Origin: a virus
Length of the DNA: 42,947 nt
IMG/VR virus record: IMGVR_UViG_3300008266_000389
Span: 1-42,947 of that record
Direction: 5' to 3' (one strand)
Shown: positions 34,901 to 42,947 of the stretch, piece after piece
Numbering within the stretch: the stretch's first letter is position 1
Layout of the letters: each line of letters starts with the position of its first letter
Made by a program: the position numbers and the translations under genes
Notes under the pieces: generated by a model
The model's input: only the letters and a program-made list of their open reading frames with translations
Database searches by the model: none
What the model was told of the DNA's origin: nothing

Positions 34901-37900
34901 AAGAAATGGTTTCAGAAAAAGCCTTATTAGAAGCTTTTGAAGGATTCAGAAGAAGAACTCGTGCAGCTGGCTTTTCTCGTCGTGCAATGAAGCGAATTGA
35001 AGAAGCTGACCCAGCATTAGCTACTTATCATGGACAAAAAATTACCGATCTTCAAAATGTTCAGGAAAAAATAGATTTTGCTAACGTCCTGCTTAGAGGC
35101 GTAGACAGAGATGCAAATATTCTTAGAAGACAGGGCATCGATCCTGTTGCGCTATATCAAAGCGGATCCAGGATCAATAAAGTATTAGAGGAAGCAGATC
35201 TGTTGTCTGGTTCTCAAATTCGTTCTGTTAGTCCAACAATTATTTCAAGAGAAGATGAATTAACAAATGAAATGTTTAAGTTTCTAATTCAAAGAAATGA
35301 ATTAGTTTCAAATAGCACTAGACAAACATTTGGTCAAAATTTTATTAAAATAAACCAAGCACTGACAAGCATGGCAAAAGAAATACCAGCTGGTGAACTA
35401 GCTGAAGCACAAGCTGCGGCCTTTGGTGCACTAACTAACCTTAACTCGGTAAGAGCAAATAGATCTTTCTTAAAAGAGATTGAAGTTCAAAGAAGAGCGT
35501 TAGCAAACGTTATTGAATCTTTAGAGTCTGCTCCAGAATTGGCGCAACCATTTATTAGTGGTTCCATTGAACGAGTTGGGGAAATAGGAAGACTTGGTTT
35601 ATTTAAAAAATTATTATATCCATCATTAAGTACAGCTTCTTTCAAAATATCTCATCTAGCAACAGACCCACTTGGTTCCGCAACTGGCCCCGGTGCTGAC
35701 GTTTTACTAGTTCCTACTTTTGGTAGCGTATTTTCTAGAAATCCAATAGGCGCCCTCAAGAGCGTTGCTGGTATTAATACGTACAGTAGTCCAGAGAGTT
35801 ATTCAAATTTATCAGCCGCAGTTTCTCATGGTGTTGAAAGATTAAACAAATACTTTGGAACAGTAGGCTTACAGCTAGACGTTAATCAGTATGGTTCGCC
35901 ATTAGACTTGTTTGCTAGGGGCATGGTAGGCAAGAGGGTTTTGCCACTTTATGCTGGTGGCATGGCCTTTATGACTGCTGACAGAACAATTGGCGGGATG
36001 GTCAACGAAAAAGATGCAAGAGGAGAAAGAGTTTATTCTCCATTTTTTGTCGGAGCTGCCGCAAAAGCTGTTGGAGAAATTCACGCCCTAGGAGCTGGAG
36101 CTATGCCCGGCGGTATGAGCTACGAAGAAAAGAGAGAGCAGCTTTTTGAAGGAGAGGTTCCCATAAGACAGGGTCGTTTTTGGCCCTTGGGCAATACACC
36201 CTTTATGGGCGGAAAGATAATGTATTATAGGCCCAGTATTTATCGCAAGATTGAAACTGGCGCCATGTTTACATCTGACACCTATGGTTCGCCTATTGAA
36301 AGAGCTTTATTCTATACTGATATATCACCATTGCGTCCTTTAGATCCTTATCGTTTCGAAAGAAAACACTATGAAGATAGACCGTATCCTATTACTGGAG
36401 AATATTTTTCTGGTCCATTTGGTCCGCTGACTCCCGCCTTAAATGCTACTGTTGGAAGAGTACTAAAGCCACAAATAAAAATGCATGAGCAAGAGGTTTC
36501 TCAAGCATTATCAAATTATGCTCCGGCAGGACAATCTGGCGCATATGATGCTAGCGCTTATTTGCGACAAATCTCAATGCCCATGCTCCCTGGGCAGGCT
36601 CCGCAGCAACAGTTTGGTCAAGCGTCAATTGGCGGCGCTATGCAGGGAGCAGGACCAATTATGTCTATGGGTATGTCTTCTGGCGGACCTGGTCCGGGCA
36701 TGCAGGCATCATCAAACGCCGAGCTAGCGGGTAGAGCTGGAGCTTTGAATACAGCTAAATATTCAACGATGCAAAACATAGGGCAGATAAATAGTCAGTA
36801 TGCCCAAATGGCATATGGTCCGCCGAAAACTCCTGGTATGATGCCACCAAGAATAGTTGGTGCAGGATCGCCAATTTCTGTTGGTAATCCACAGGTTCAG
36901 ATACAAGAATTTGGCTATAGAACACAGGAAGCCTTGGGTATATATGGTTTTGCTGGCGCAGCATTTAGGGAATCCTTTGGTTATGGTCAGGGTGACTTTG
37001 AGCCCCAAAGGGCAGTTCTTCAGTCTGCATCTAAAGCTTACGGAATGAGTAGACAGTTTTGGGACTATAACCTTGGAGGACTTGGTGACGTTCCGATGTT
37101 GGGTGGAAGGAACTTTGGTTCAATAGAATTTTCTGAAATAACTAGAAGATTTATACCAAAAGAAAGAACTGGAGTTGATTATCTTAATCCTATACAAAAT
37201 ACAATGGGACAACAGTATCCATTTTTACCAGGCCCAGAATATTACTTAGACTTTACTAGAGGAGATCCGTTCACTAAAGTCCAAGAAGGAGAATTGCGTT
37301 TGCCAGGAGTGGCATACGAAAGGCTAAATCAACTTCGTTCTGATGAAACTGGAAGATATGGTTTATTAGATCAATTTAAGATCTTAGGAGATGTTGCGCC
37401 CTACTCTAAACAATATAGATATTTAGATAAAAAAATAGATAGTTATCTTAACGACCCTTCGGAAAAATTAGAGGCAGATAACATTAGAAATAGAGTAGCC
37501 TCTATACAGCAAAAAGAAAACTTCTCCGAATATAGTCATGTTGGTAAAACAGCAGCAGAGGCTGGAACAAATCCTTTAATTCATAATATATCTCGTGCAG
37601 CAGAATATATTGCGCATAGAGATACTTTTATAAATAGAAAGTTTATTAATAAACAAACTGCGGTTGAGGATTGGGAAAGAAACAATGTTTATGGCGCAAC
37701 TTTCCCAGAATGGCAAAGGCCTTTTGAAAGCTTTGTGGAGCCAATGATAAATAAAGCAGCAGACCGCAATCCAATAGCTGCTTCTGCAAGCTTGGCTGCT
37801 GCAGGCCTTTTTGCTGGCAGGACTCAGCCAGGTAAGTTGGTTATGTCTGGCTTGGGTGCAGTGACTGGACTAGCAGCTTCCGCCGGGGCAAATCTTCAGG

Positions 37901-38613
37901 AGGCAATAACTGGGGATAGATTTATTCCAACCGAAAGAAAGAAAGAACTAGCTCTTGAAGAGTATTCTGATATTTTAACTTATGTCAAAAATACAAGACT
38001 AGCCAATATGGCTGAAGCATCTGGTGATGCAGCGGCAGCTTTCCAATTTAGTTCTGCAGCAAAAAGAACAATGTATGGTGCGCCCATACAGGATATTGGC
38101 ACTGGAAAATATGGAACAGATGTTGAATCTCTTTCTCTTGCTATTCCTAAAAGAAAAAGAGAACACTTTAAGGCAATGATAAATGCTCCAGAGCAAGATA
38201 GAGAAAGAATACTTTCAACAGCTGGCAGATTAGAAAGAAGAATATACGAAGCTGCATGGGGTATGCAGGTGGAAAAGCGCCCAGAATTAACAGACTATTT
38301 CAGCAGACACGAGCTGCCAGATGAAGGCTGGGAAGGGTGGCATCCCAATACTAATATGGATTCTGTTAAAATTAAAATAGGCCAACACATGGGTCTTGAA
38401 ATGTCTCAAATGGGTTACTATCCACAACAGATAAGAGAAGCAAATCTTGCTAATCCAAGCTATCCTCGGTTCGGTTACTCTTCGGACTCCAATGCAGACG
38501 TAGCATATAGATTGCGATCTTTAATGAATGGCATGGGGGTTACTGGTTCCGTAACGCCTGTGATGAATCCATTTGGTGGTCAACAAGTTGACATAAGTGC
38601 AGGAGTTAGATAA
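31918..38613 (+). CDS. Giant virion protein in tape-measure position (2231 aa)
   Basis: TTG start supported by a GGTAGGA site. A hydrophobic helix lies at about 46-65 (VLRFVSTAATTMASAFVLSK). Most of the length is mixed, charged and Arg/Ala-rich, with many FG and RF pairs. Residues 1479-1527 (RFERKHYEDRPYPITGEYF, then FGPLTPALNATVGRVLKP) are a segment I associate with large structural proteins of big phages. About 1550-1645 is a Met/Gly/Gln/Pro-rich linker. Residues 1951-1994 form a Gly/Ala membrane-like pair (ASASLAAAGLFAG, then SGLGAVTGLAASAGANL). Position after tube and chaperone genes points to the tape measure. It is not a simple coiled coil, so it may also be an ejected internal protein. 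Proteolytic processing is possible. Confidence 0.65.
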   Translation: MIRDPGPIHNLGYSVTSRDVPTMIDEERGDAPNSSFISKALNNHPVLRFVSTAATTMASAFVLSKITKQGGLKLAKTVQDRADSGASRFASNIVNVFPKIRREFDELSGVSRMIDGNTPDQIDPYSRLVFETAEGKLTTGVIKHTDRGYHWTAGEISKSGKGIEYETAGIWGFREEAQSRLVSMARRMPYELPAMYVGQKAIVDPIFGGRDDSKVKWYNPVDVVTDFVKDSTINLVTMMIPMEVGGAAIGNARSSLSNFRYSMSDLARSTGTTDLKTRSSRAFVNLADMLSEVGHDLADITQKGLKVSAQTSGAIKAATTEYSQQRVDINAILSRTRNLRAKQIYEDSKGSKLKRARNVATQYAFGNDASGNSGYLDLFPGLRGVGSAVRQGINQFRKVGYGYDVITRAIDFDAAVQRYGAANPNAFRTELKGIVGNLQANSSNRMTTMASKIARTFGGPAGSDNFYASEFYKGIEQTEYKKVLYKSLMERTATSDRDEFARTIAKFVDDIDVSKTAMEPSRRVTIGETKILLDGDEPFDEIINRFKGTLAKTRADEFVQKVGNSDVLKDSIIDANRLFTGAQFQAALKGKANKAYKAFQEQGMVKVAGKVLKTKKADFEDFLDLDNLSYAQKDFLVKRSAQRLGMRLKTADGRDLTRGELGESLGKVGLNIKDAGQLRSFLVREKQISSGVFASGFNLLGLRRITVDEANQRGVFANVDDETKRVINQMSSSMVRADPTTTAASVSVLPDVFITKTGSILDVSGIRQSARNVGNFLANDLRIPVLGFNPADLAAKQSFNEMSGRAPFQFIQGRVSQPFLQGADKSADFYLFYSGGRTKGNVMAFNYNVMAQQYTSRTLDGTFRPLAKNSSQLLTRAARNAAAERDAESLNSLSYQEGTFRSRFFSGLSRFGMTPEREFRFREFFDINYDQPNSVFGFLSRFSRRNIDPENPRFLAQVMTGKEIPTKAGTAKRNIVKSADGTVEKINVIDVASGEEMVSEKALLEAFEGFRRRTRAAGFSRRAMKRIEEADPALATYHGQKITDLQNVQEKIDFANVLLRGVDRDANILRRQGIDPVALYQSGSRINKVLEEADLLSGSQIRSVSPTIISREDELTNEMFKFLIQRNELVSNSTRQTFGQNFIKINQALTSMAKEIPAGELAEAQAAAFGALTNLNSVRANRSFLKEIEVQRRALANVIESLESAPELAQPFISGSIERVGEIGRLGLFKKLLYPSLSTASFKISHLATDPLGSATGPGADVLLVPTFGSVFSRNPIGALKSVAGINTYSSPESYSNLSAAVSHGVERLNKYFGTVGLQLDVNQYGSPLDLFARGMVGKRVLPLYAGGMAFMTADRTIGGMVNEKDARGERVYSPFFVGAAAKAVGEIHALGAGAMPGGMSYEEKREQLFEGEVPIRQGRFWPLGNTPFMGGKIMYYRPSIYRKIETGAMFTSDTYGSPIERALFYTDISPLRPLDPYRFERKHYEDRPYPITGEYFSGPFGPLTPALNATVGRVLKPQIKMHEQEVSQALSNYAPAGQSGAYDASAYLRQISMPMLPGQAPQQQFGQASIGGAMQGAGPIMSMGMSSGGPGPGMQASSNAELAGRAGALNTAKYSTMQNIGQINSQYAQMAYGPPKTPGMMPPRIVGAGSPISVGNPQVQIQEFGYRTQEALGIYGFAGAAFRESFGYGQGDFEPQRAVLQSASKAYGMSRQFWDYNLGGLGDVPMLGGRNFGSIEFSEITRRFIPKERTGVDYLNPIQNTMGQQYPFLPGPEYYLDFTRGDPFTKVQEGELRLPGVAYERLNQLRSDETGRYGLLDQFKILGDVAPYSKQYRYLDKKIDSYLNDPSEKLEADNIRNRVASIQQKENFSEYSHVGKTAAEAGTNPLIHNISRAAEYIAHRDTFINRKFINKQTAVEDWERNNVYGATFPEWQRPFESFVEPMINKAADRNPIAASASLAAAGLFAGRTQPGKLVMSGLGAVTGLAASAGANLQEAITGDRFIPTERKKELALEEYSDILTYVKNTRLANMAEASGDAAAAFQFSSAAKRTMYGAPIQDIGTGKYGTDVESLSLAIPKRKREHFKAMINAPEQDRERILSTAGRLERRIYEAAWGMQVEKRPELTDYFSRHELPDEGWEGWHPNTNMDSVKIKIGQHMGLEMSQMGYYPQQIREANLANPSYPRFGYSSDSNADVAYRLRSLMNGMGVTGSVTPVMNPFGGQQVDISAGVR

Positions 38614-38615
38614 AT

Positions 38616-41600
38616 ATGATGGGAAAAATAGCATCCTTTTTACAAGGGAGACGAGAACAGATTCCGGAATATGAATCTATTAACGATTATTTAGCCTCCT
38701 ATTTGTCTCCTCTTTCTCCAGAAAAACAAGTTAGAGCCGCCAGAAGAATTTTAGGTAAAATTCCTACTGGACAGAAAAAGCTAATAGAACCATTTGTTGA
38801 TCCTTCTGATAATATTTTAAAGTATAGATCAGCTTATGATGATCCGGATCCTGCAATTGGCAGAAAAGTTTTTGATACCGTTGATGATGCTATTCAGTAT
38901 TTTTCTTCTCTACAGATAACAGAAGTTTATAGAATATCTAAACAAGATGTTCCAGTTGTTTATAGAGGCTATGCGGAAGTTTTGAAGGATATAGAAAGAA
39001 ATGCTATTGCACAAAATCTATTTGGAATAGAAGGTTTAGAAATGAACATTGCTATTCATAAAGGGCAAATGGATTCCCAGCAGGGCAATGAGGCGCTAAA
39101 GGCTTTCTTTAAAACGCAAAAAGAAAAAGGATATGGTCTACTCCTGCCTACTGATGAGGGGGGTGTAGCAATGAATCTTGTTGCAACAATTGCAGGAAAA
39201 AGACAGGTTTTAAATCTGGAGCAAACTTTAGAGGTAATGCAATCAGCGAATGTTTCCATCATAGACCCAGATGTTTTAGAAGAAGCAATGAGATCTGGTA
39301 ACAAAAAACTCGCCTCCTTGATTCAAAAGTTGGACAAGAGATTGCGCGGAGTGTTGTCACCAAGAGAAATTTCTATTGCTGGCGACGCAATGAGAAGGGT
39401 CCTTGATGAAGTAGGTAAGCCAGGGATGTCATTTGCTGACTCAATTCTTAATACTGATCCGGTTTATGAAGCATTAGGATTGGCTCTAGATGTAGATACA
39501 TTAAAAAATGTTTCTACAATGAAAAATGCCGAAAAAGCCGCAGATGCTGCACAAAGAATAAAAGATTCCTGGATGATCAAAGGAACTGATAGATCTAAAG
39601 AGTTTTACAAAACAATATTAGATGAAGTTATCCAAGGCCAAAGCGGTCCTTCAAAAAAGTTGGCTGGAAAAGAAAGTCAAATATATGCAGACGTTACAAG
39701 CTACCTCAAGATCGCAATGCAAGATGCGATAGACAGTGGAGATGTTGATATTACGGTAGGCAAATATGGTACAGATGTTCTAAAGAAAAAATTAGGCTCG
39801 TTAAAAGAAACTCTTGAGAAAAAAGCAGGAGGCAGCGAAGCTGCTCTTAAAGCAATAGATCAAAAATTCAGTATAATTGATATTCTTCTGGATGAAATTG
39901 AAAAAGGATCAGATGGCTCAATGTTGATCAATACTCCGTATACTAAAGCTATTCAAAGAGGCTATCAAGCTGAATTAGATGAGCTAGATAAGCGTTACGC
40001 ACAAGCTAAAGATAGACTAGAAAAAGAAGATATTCTTTTAAAGAAAAGAGAAATTCAAAAATCGATGAGCCAATTAGATGAATCAAAAGGTTTATCTCAA
40101 ATAACTGTTCGTGGCAACGTCGTATTTGATCAGGGTGATGCAACTAGGCCTGCAAGAATATTTTCCCTAAAAGGCGCAGCAATGGATGTTGAATTTACCG
40201 GAAGGTATACCAAGTATTCAATTGTTGCACCTAAAGCCACAACAAAGAGGGAAACAAGAATATCTGGAGTTAGAGATATACTAAATATAAGCGGAACTGG
40301 GGAGTCCAAGGGTGCAGTCTACGCAGACCCGATGCTTGATGCATTTCACTCTGCAGTATTCGGTTCAACGCAATCGCAAAAGTTGGGCAGAGAATATTCA
40401 CAGCAAGTACAAAAAGAATTAAACGCAATGTTGAAGGCAAATAGAATTGACGAAAGTAGCACCTTCTTCCAGTCTTTGCAAAGAGCTGCTAATGAAATGT
40501 CTAGCGATCTATTAGAAACTCAACAATATTCACAGCTTATGCACAGGACGTTGGCTCAAGAAATATTGGCAATACACAAGAGTGGAGTTCCGTTGGATCA
40601 GCATCCTAGGGCCATGAATAGAATTTTAGACTTTGCTCAGAAAGAATTTTTTAAACTAAAGAAAGGAATTCCCCTACCAGTAATGCCCGATGTTTACAGA
40701 TTTGCCTTAAATGCAGAGTCAACTCAGGTTGGAATTTCTGGTGGAAGAATGTTCCTAGATATGGCCGATTCTAATATAGCCATGGATGAAGGATTTAGTA
40801 TAAATACTACTAGGGTAAGATTTTCTAATCACAATTTATTGATGACCGAAAGAGACGTAATAAGATTTCACCATGCACTTGGTGGGTTCGACCTTGACGA
40901 CAAGGGTCTACCAGTACTTGGTACATATATGTCTAACGGTAAAAGGCGTTTGGCCATGGCAATGGCTCGTCAGCCTACGGGCGCAGGAGAAATGGTAGGA
41001 TTTGTTGAATTTAGAGACGTAGAAAGCTATAGAGAATTATTTGGTCATAATAAAGACTTCCTTAAGACATTGGATCAAATGATTTTAGACGAAGAAGAAA
41101 AGTTGGCATACCTTCAGGGTTCTGGTGGCTCTCCGGCATTACAGCGATTGAATATATTAAAAGAAAATTTAACAGGCAAACTTACAGCTGAAGACATGAC
41201 TCGAATTGATGAGTCAGGTATATTAGATCAGTTGGAAGAAACAATAATAGATGTTAGAGATAGACTGTATGGTGGCAAAGCTAGAACTTTTAATAGATCA
41301 TATTTTGAAGCTCTCGGCGTATTAAAGCAAGGCGAAAGTACAGTCAATTTTTTTGCAGGATCAAGGCTTGTTGATTTTGCTGGAGTTGATCCAGGTTTAG
41401 CTTCTTTAGGTTTTCAAAAGTTAAAAACTGAAGTAATGACTCTAAATCTTGAAAATGACGTCTTTACAGCCTTAGAGCATTTGATGACAGATCAGCAAAA
41501 AACTCAACTAGGGGCCATTAGGAATCAAATTGAGCAACTAAAAGAACCAGCATATGCTGGTAGAGCTATACCTGGTTCATTGTACGACGATCCTTCACAA

Positions 41601-42947
41601 GTAGCTGCGCTGGAAGAGGCTCAAACAAATTTATCTAAAGCTTCAAAAGACTTTTATAAAACACTGGATGGATTTGGTTTAGATAAAGACAAAAGAGCTA
41701 TTGCAATGAACAAATATTATTTGGAAGCAATGGAAAAAGCAGCCACTGAAAATGGAAATAATCTTGGTAGACACGTCAACAGAGCCACCGTAATTGCAGA
41801 TGGCTTGAATCAATTCGAAAAAGCATTTGGATCCAATCAAGCAATAAACGACGCTTTGCGCAGTAAGGGTTATGTTATTGGTCTCCCCGCATCAGAAACT
41901 GCTGTTGACATGACTCAGACATTTACCTCTGGAAGACTAACGTTAAAAGCTGAAGCCGAAACAGCAGCAGACCTACGATATGGTATGGATATTTTTAAGA
42001 GAATGTATGGAAATAACTTTGACCTAGAAGAGCATGGGGCAGACAGCGTTAGTAGATATGGAAAAATGTTTGGTTACCTGCAAAATAGAGAAGGAAAAAC
42101 CTTTACTCTTGATAAGGCCTTAATAGATTTTGGCAAACTTAATACAGAAGACTTAAGATCCTTTGCAGAGTCTTACATAGCTGGTGCTGAAGAAAGGATT
42201 GCAGAAGGTATAGGAATAGAAGAAGATCTAAGTACCATAAAAGCGCTTTTCAATAAGGGAGACGCACCTGGTAAGCGCCAGTTAATAGATGCGTTGACGC
42301 AAACTGGTATTATTGGAAGGGGAAACTTATCTGAGACAATTTCTGTGGCAAAAGAAGCATTTGACTATTTAAACGCAACAAGGAAAAGATTTTCCGATAA
42401 CCTAAATGAACTAAGAGATACTTTAACTGCTGGCATGGGCAAAAATGCTACGGAGGCTAGAGAGTCAGCAAGGGCTATATTGGATGCAAATAAAGAAATT
42501 TTTAAAGAGTTAAATGATTCAACTACCGCATATAGAGAGGCTCAAAAAATTCTTAACTCTGGGATAGAAGAGGGTAATTTTATCAGTGCTGCTAGAAGAG
42601 AAGAATTGTCGATAGGTTTTGAAGGCGCTAGGCTAAGAGCGGAAATACTAAAAACTGAATTGGGTGATAATTTACTTAGTGGCATTAATGAGGTTAGATC
42701 GCAAAGGCCGTTGACCGGATTTAATTTACTTAATGCGCTTCAATTAGAGGCTTTAGATAGGGGGATGAGCCCATATGTTTTTGAAGGACTACAGGATCTA
42801 ACCGAAAATTCTAATGAAGAATTTGCAAACTTCTTTGCTAGAGTAAATATAGCTAAAAGGCAAAAAGCAGCTTATATGAAAGCTACTTCTAACTTACAGG
42901 TTCAGTCTATGGTGGACAATTTTTTTGCCACCACTTCTTCAATGAGA
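38616..42947 (+). CDS. Second giant virion-associated protein, 3' end beyond window
   Basis: The frame opens at ATG 38616 with an AGGAG site ten bases upstream and runs without a stop for 1444 codons to the last base of the window. The protein starts MMGKIASFLQGRREQIPEYE and is largely helical and charged, with coiled-coil-like stretches (ELDELDKRYAQAKDRLEKED). A more compact region at about 700-810 reads IPLPVMPDVYRFALNAES, then FHHALGGFDLDDKG (Asp759, Asp761, Asp762), then RQPTGAGEMVGF (Arg785). I do not recognise a family. It lies 2 nt after the giant tape-measure-position gene. It could be an ejected internal virion protein, a tail protein, or a virion enzyme. Confidence 0.75.
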   Translation, partial: MMGKIASFLQGRREQIPEYESINDYLASYLSPLSPEKQVRAARRILGKIPTGQKKLIEPFVDPSDNILKYRSAYDDPDPAIGRKVFDTVDDAIQYFSSLQITEVYRISKQDVPVVYRGYAEVLKDIERNAIAQNLFGIEGLEMNIAIHKGQMDSQQGNEALKAFFKTQKEKGYGLLLPTDEGGVAMNLVATIAGKRQVLNLEQTLEVMQSANVSIIDPDVLEEAMRSGNKKLASLIQKLDKRLRGVLSPREISIAGDAMRRVLDEVGKPGMSFADSILNTDPVYEALGLALDVDTLKNVSTMKNAEKAADAAQRIKDSWMIKGTDRSKEFYKTILDEVIQGQSGPSKKLAGKESQIYADVTSYLKIAMQDAIDSGDVDITVGKYGTDVLKKKLGSLKETLEKKAGGSEAALKAIDQKFSIIDILLDEIEKGSDGSMLINTPYTKAIQRGYQAELDELDKRYAQAKDRLEKEDILLKKREIQKSMSQLDESKGLSQITVRGNVVFDQGDATRPARIFSLKGAAMDVEFTGRYTKYSIVAPKATTKRETRISGVRDILNISGTGESKGAVYADPMLDAFHSAVFGSTQSQKLGREYSQQVQKELNAMLKANRIDESSTFFQSLQRAANEMSSDLLETQQYSQLMHRTLAQEILAIHKSGVPLDQHPRAMNRILDFAQKEFFKLKKGIPLPVMPDVYRFALNAESTQVGISGGRMFLDMADSNIAMDEGFSINTTRVRFSNHNLLMTERDVIRFHHALGGFDLDDKGLPVLGTYMSNGKRRLAMAMARQPTGAGEMVGFVEFRDVESYRELFGHNKDFLKTLDQMILDEEEKLAYLQGSGGSPALQRLNILKENLTGKLTAEDMTRIDESGILDQLEETIIDVRDRLYGGKARTFNRSYFEALGVLKQGESTVNFFAGSRLVDFAGVDPGLASLGFQKLKTEVMTLNLENDVFTALEHLMTDQQKTQLGAIRNQIEQLKEPAYAGRAIPGSLYDDPSQVAALEEAQTNLSKASKDFYKTLDGFGLDKDKRAIAMNKYYLEAMEKAATENGNNLGRHVNRATVIADGLNQFEKAFGSNQAINDALRSKGYVIGLPASETAVDMTQTFTSGRLTLKAEAETAADLRYGMDIFKRMYGNNFDLEEHGADSVSRYGKMFGYLQNREGKTFTLDKALIDFGKLNTEDLRSFAESYIAGAEERIAEGIGIEEDLSTIKALFNKGDAPGKRQLIDALTQTGIIGRGNLSETISVAKEAFDYLNATRKRFSDNLNELRDTLTAGMGKNATEARESARAILDANKEIFKELNDSTTAYREAQKILNSGIEEGNFISAARREELSIGFEGARLRAEILKTELGDNLLSGINEVRSQRPLTGFNLLNALQLEALDRGMSPYVFEGLQDLTENSNEEFANFFARVNIAKRQKAAYMKATSNLQVQSMVDNFFATTSSMR

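Noticed and set aside
1-42947. tRNA genes, integrase/att sites, insertion sequences, CRISPR arrays or minus-strand genes
   Set aside because: Genes on the + strand fill nearly all the window and the gaps are too short or lack the needed structure. Minus-strand open frames lie opposite better-supported genes.

Overview
The window is a near-continuous block of virion structural and morphogenesis genes, all on the + strand, from a tailed phage with a contractile (myovirus-type) tail. Diagnostic genes are a large terminase, a portal, a prohead protease, a scaffold-like protein, an HK97-fold-type capsid protein, neck proteins, two sheath-like proteins, three tail-tube paralogues, two tail-assembly-chaperone-like proteins, and a 2231-residue protein in the tape-measure position. 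No bacterial housekeeping genes, tRNA or rRNA genes, integrase or CRISPR array are visible. The DNA is A+T-rich. The very long structural genes and several families familiar from marine and freshwater phage genomes suggest a large, uncultured aquatic phage. The host cannot be named from this sequence.

Layout. (1) 2-1917: two Gly/Ala-rich proteins with membrane-like segments; the first is cut by the window edge. (2) 1914-3776: large terminase. (3) 3776-12014: first fibre/adhesin cluster. It holds a long protein with a fibre-type motif, a 1012-aa adhesin with seven Ig-like repeats and a Gly-rich tip, a conserved WxxP-repeat protein, a beta-sandwich protein, and a fibre ending in an S74 self-cleaving chaperone domain. 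(4) 12044-12428: two small genes. (5) 12488-18741: head module (portal, small acidic protein, GT-A glycosyltransferase, prohead protease, acidic coiled-coil scaffold, probable decoration protein, major capsid protein). A strong terminator follows. (6) 18878-22980: second fibre cluster. (7) 22997-26725: neck adaptor, head closure, first sheath-like protein and probable tail terminator. (8) 26838-30676: second (canonical) sheath and three tube paralogues, with a strong terminator after the first tube gene. (9) 30716-42947: tandem chaperone paralogues, the giant tape-measure-position protein, and a further giant protein (at least 1444 codons) that runs off the window end.

The genes are tightly packed, with many ATGA or TAATG overlaps that suggest translational coupling. 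The longest gaps (76-136 nt) hold AT-rich promoter-like boxes. A 17-mer (TTACTATTAAAATAGAT) occurs identically before the protease gene and after the capsid terminator, with degenerate copies before the portal and sheath genes. The two strong hairpin terminators follow the two genes expected to make the most abundant proteins, capsid and tube.

The best leads for new biology are the duplicated contractile machinery (two sheaths, three tubes, two chaperones), a shared N-terminal beta domain on a neck adaptor and a sheath, a glycosyltransferase inside the head operon, a possible +1 frameshift or mis-coupled start at the protease/scaffold junction, and the two giant proteins at the end. One of these carries an Asp-rich GGFDLDDKG...RQPT region of unknown function. 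All functional calls come from reading motifs and synteny by eye; no database search was run.
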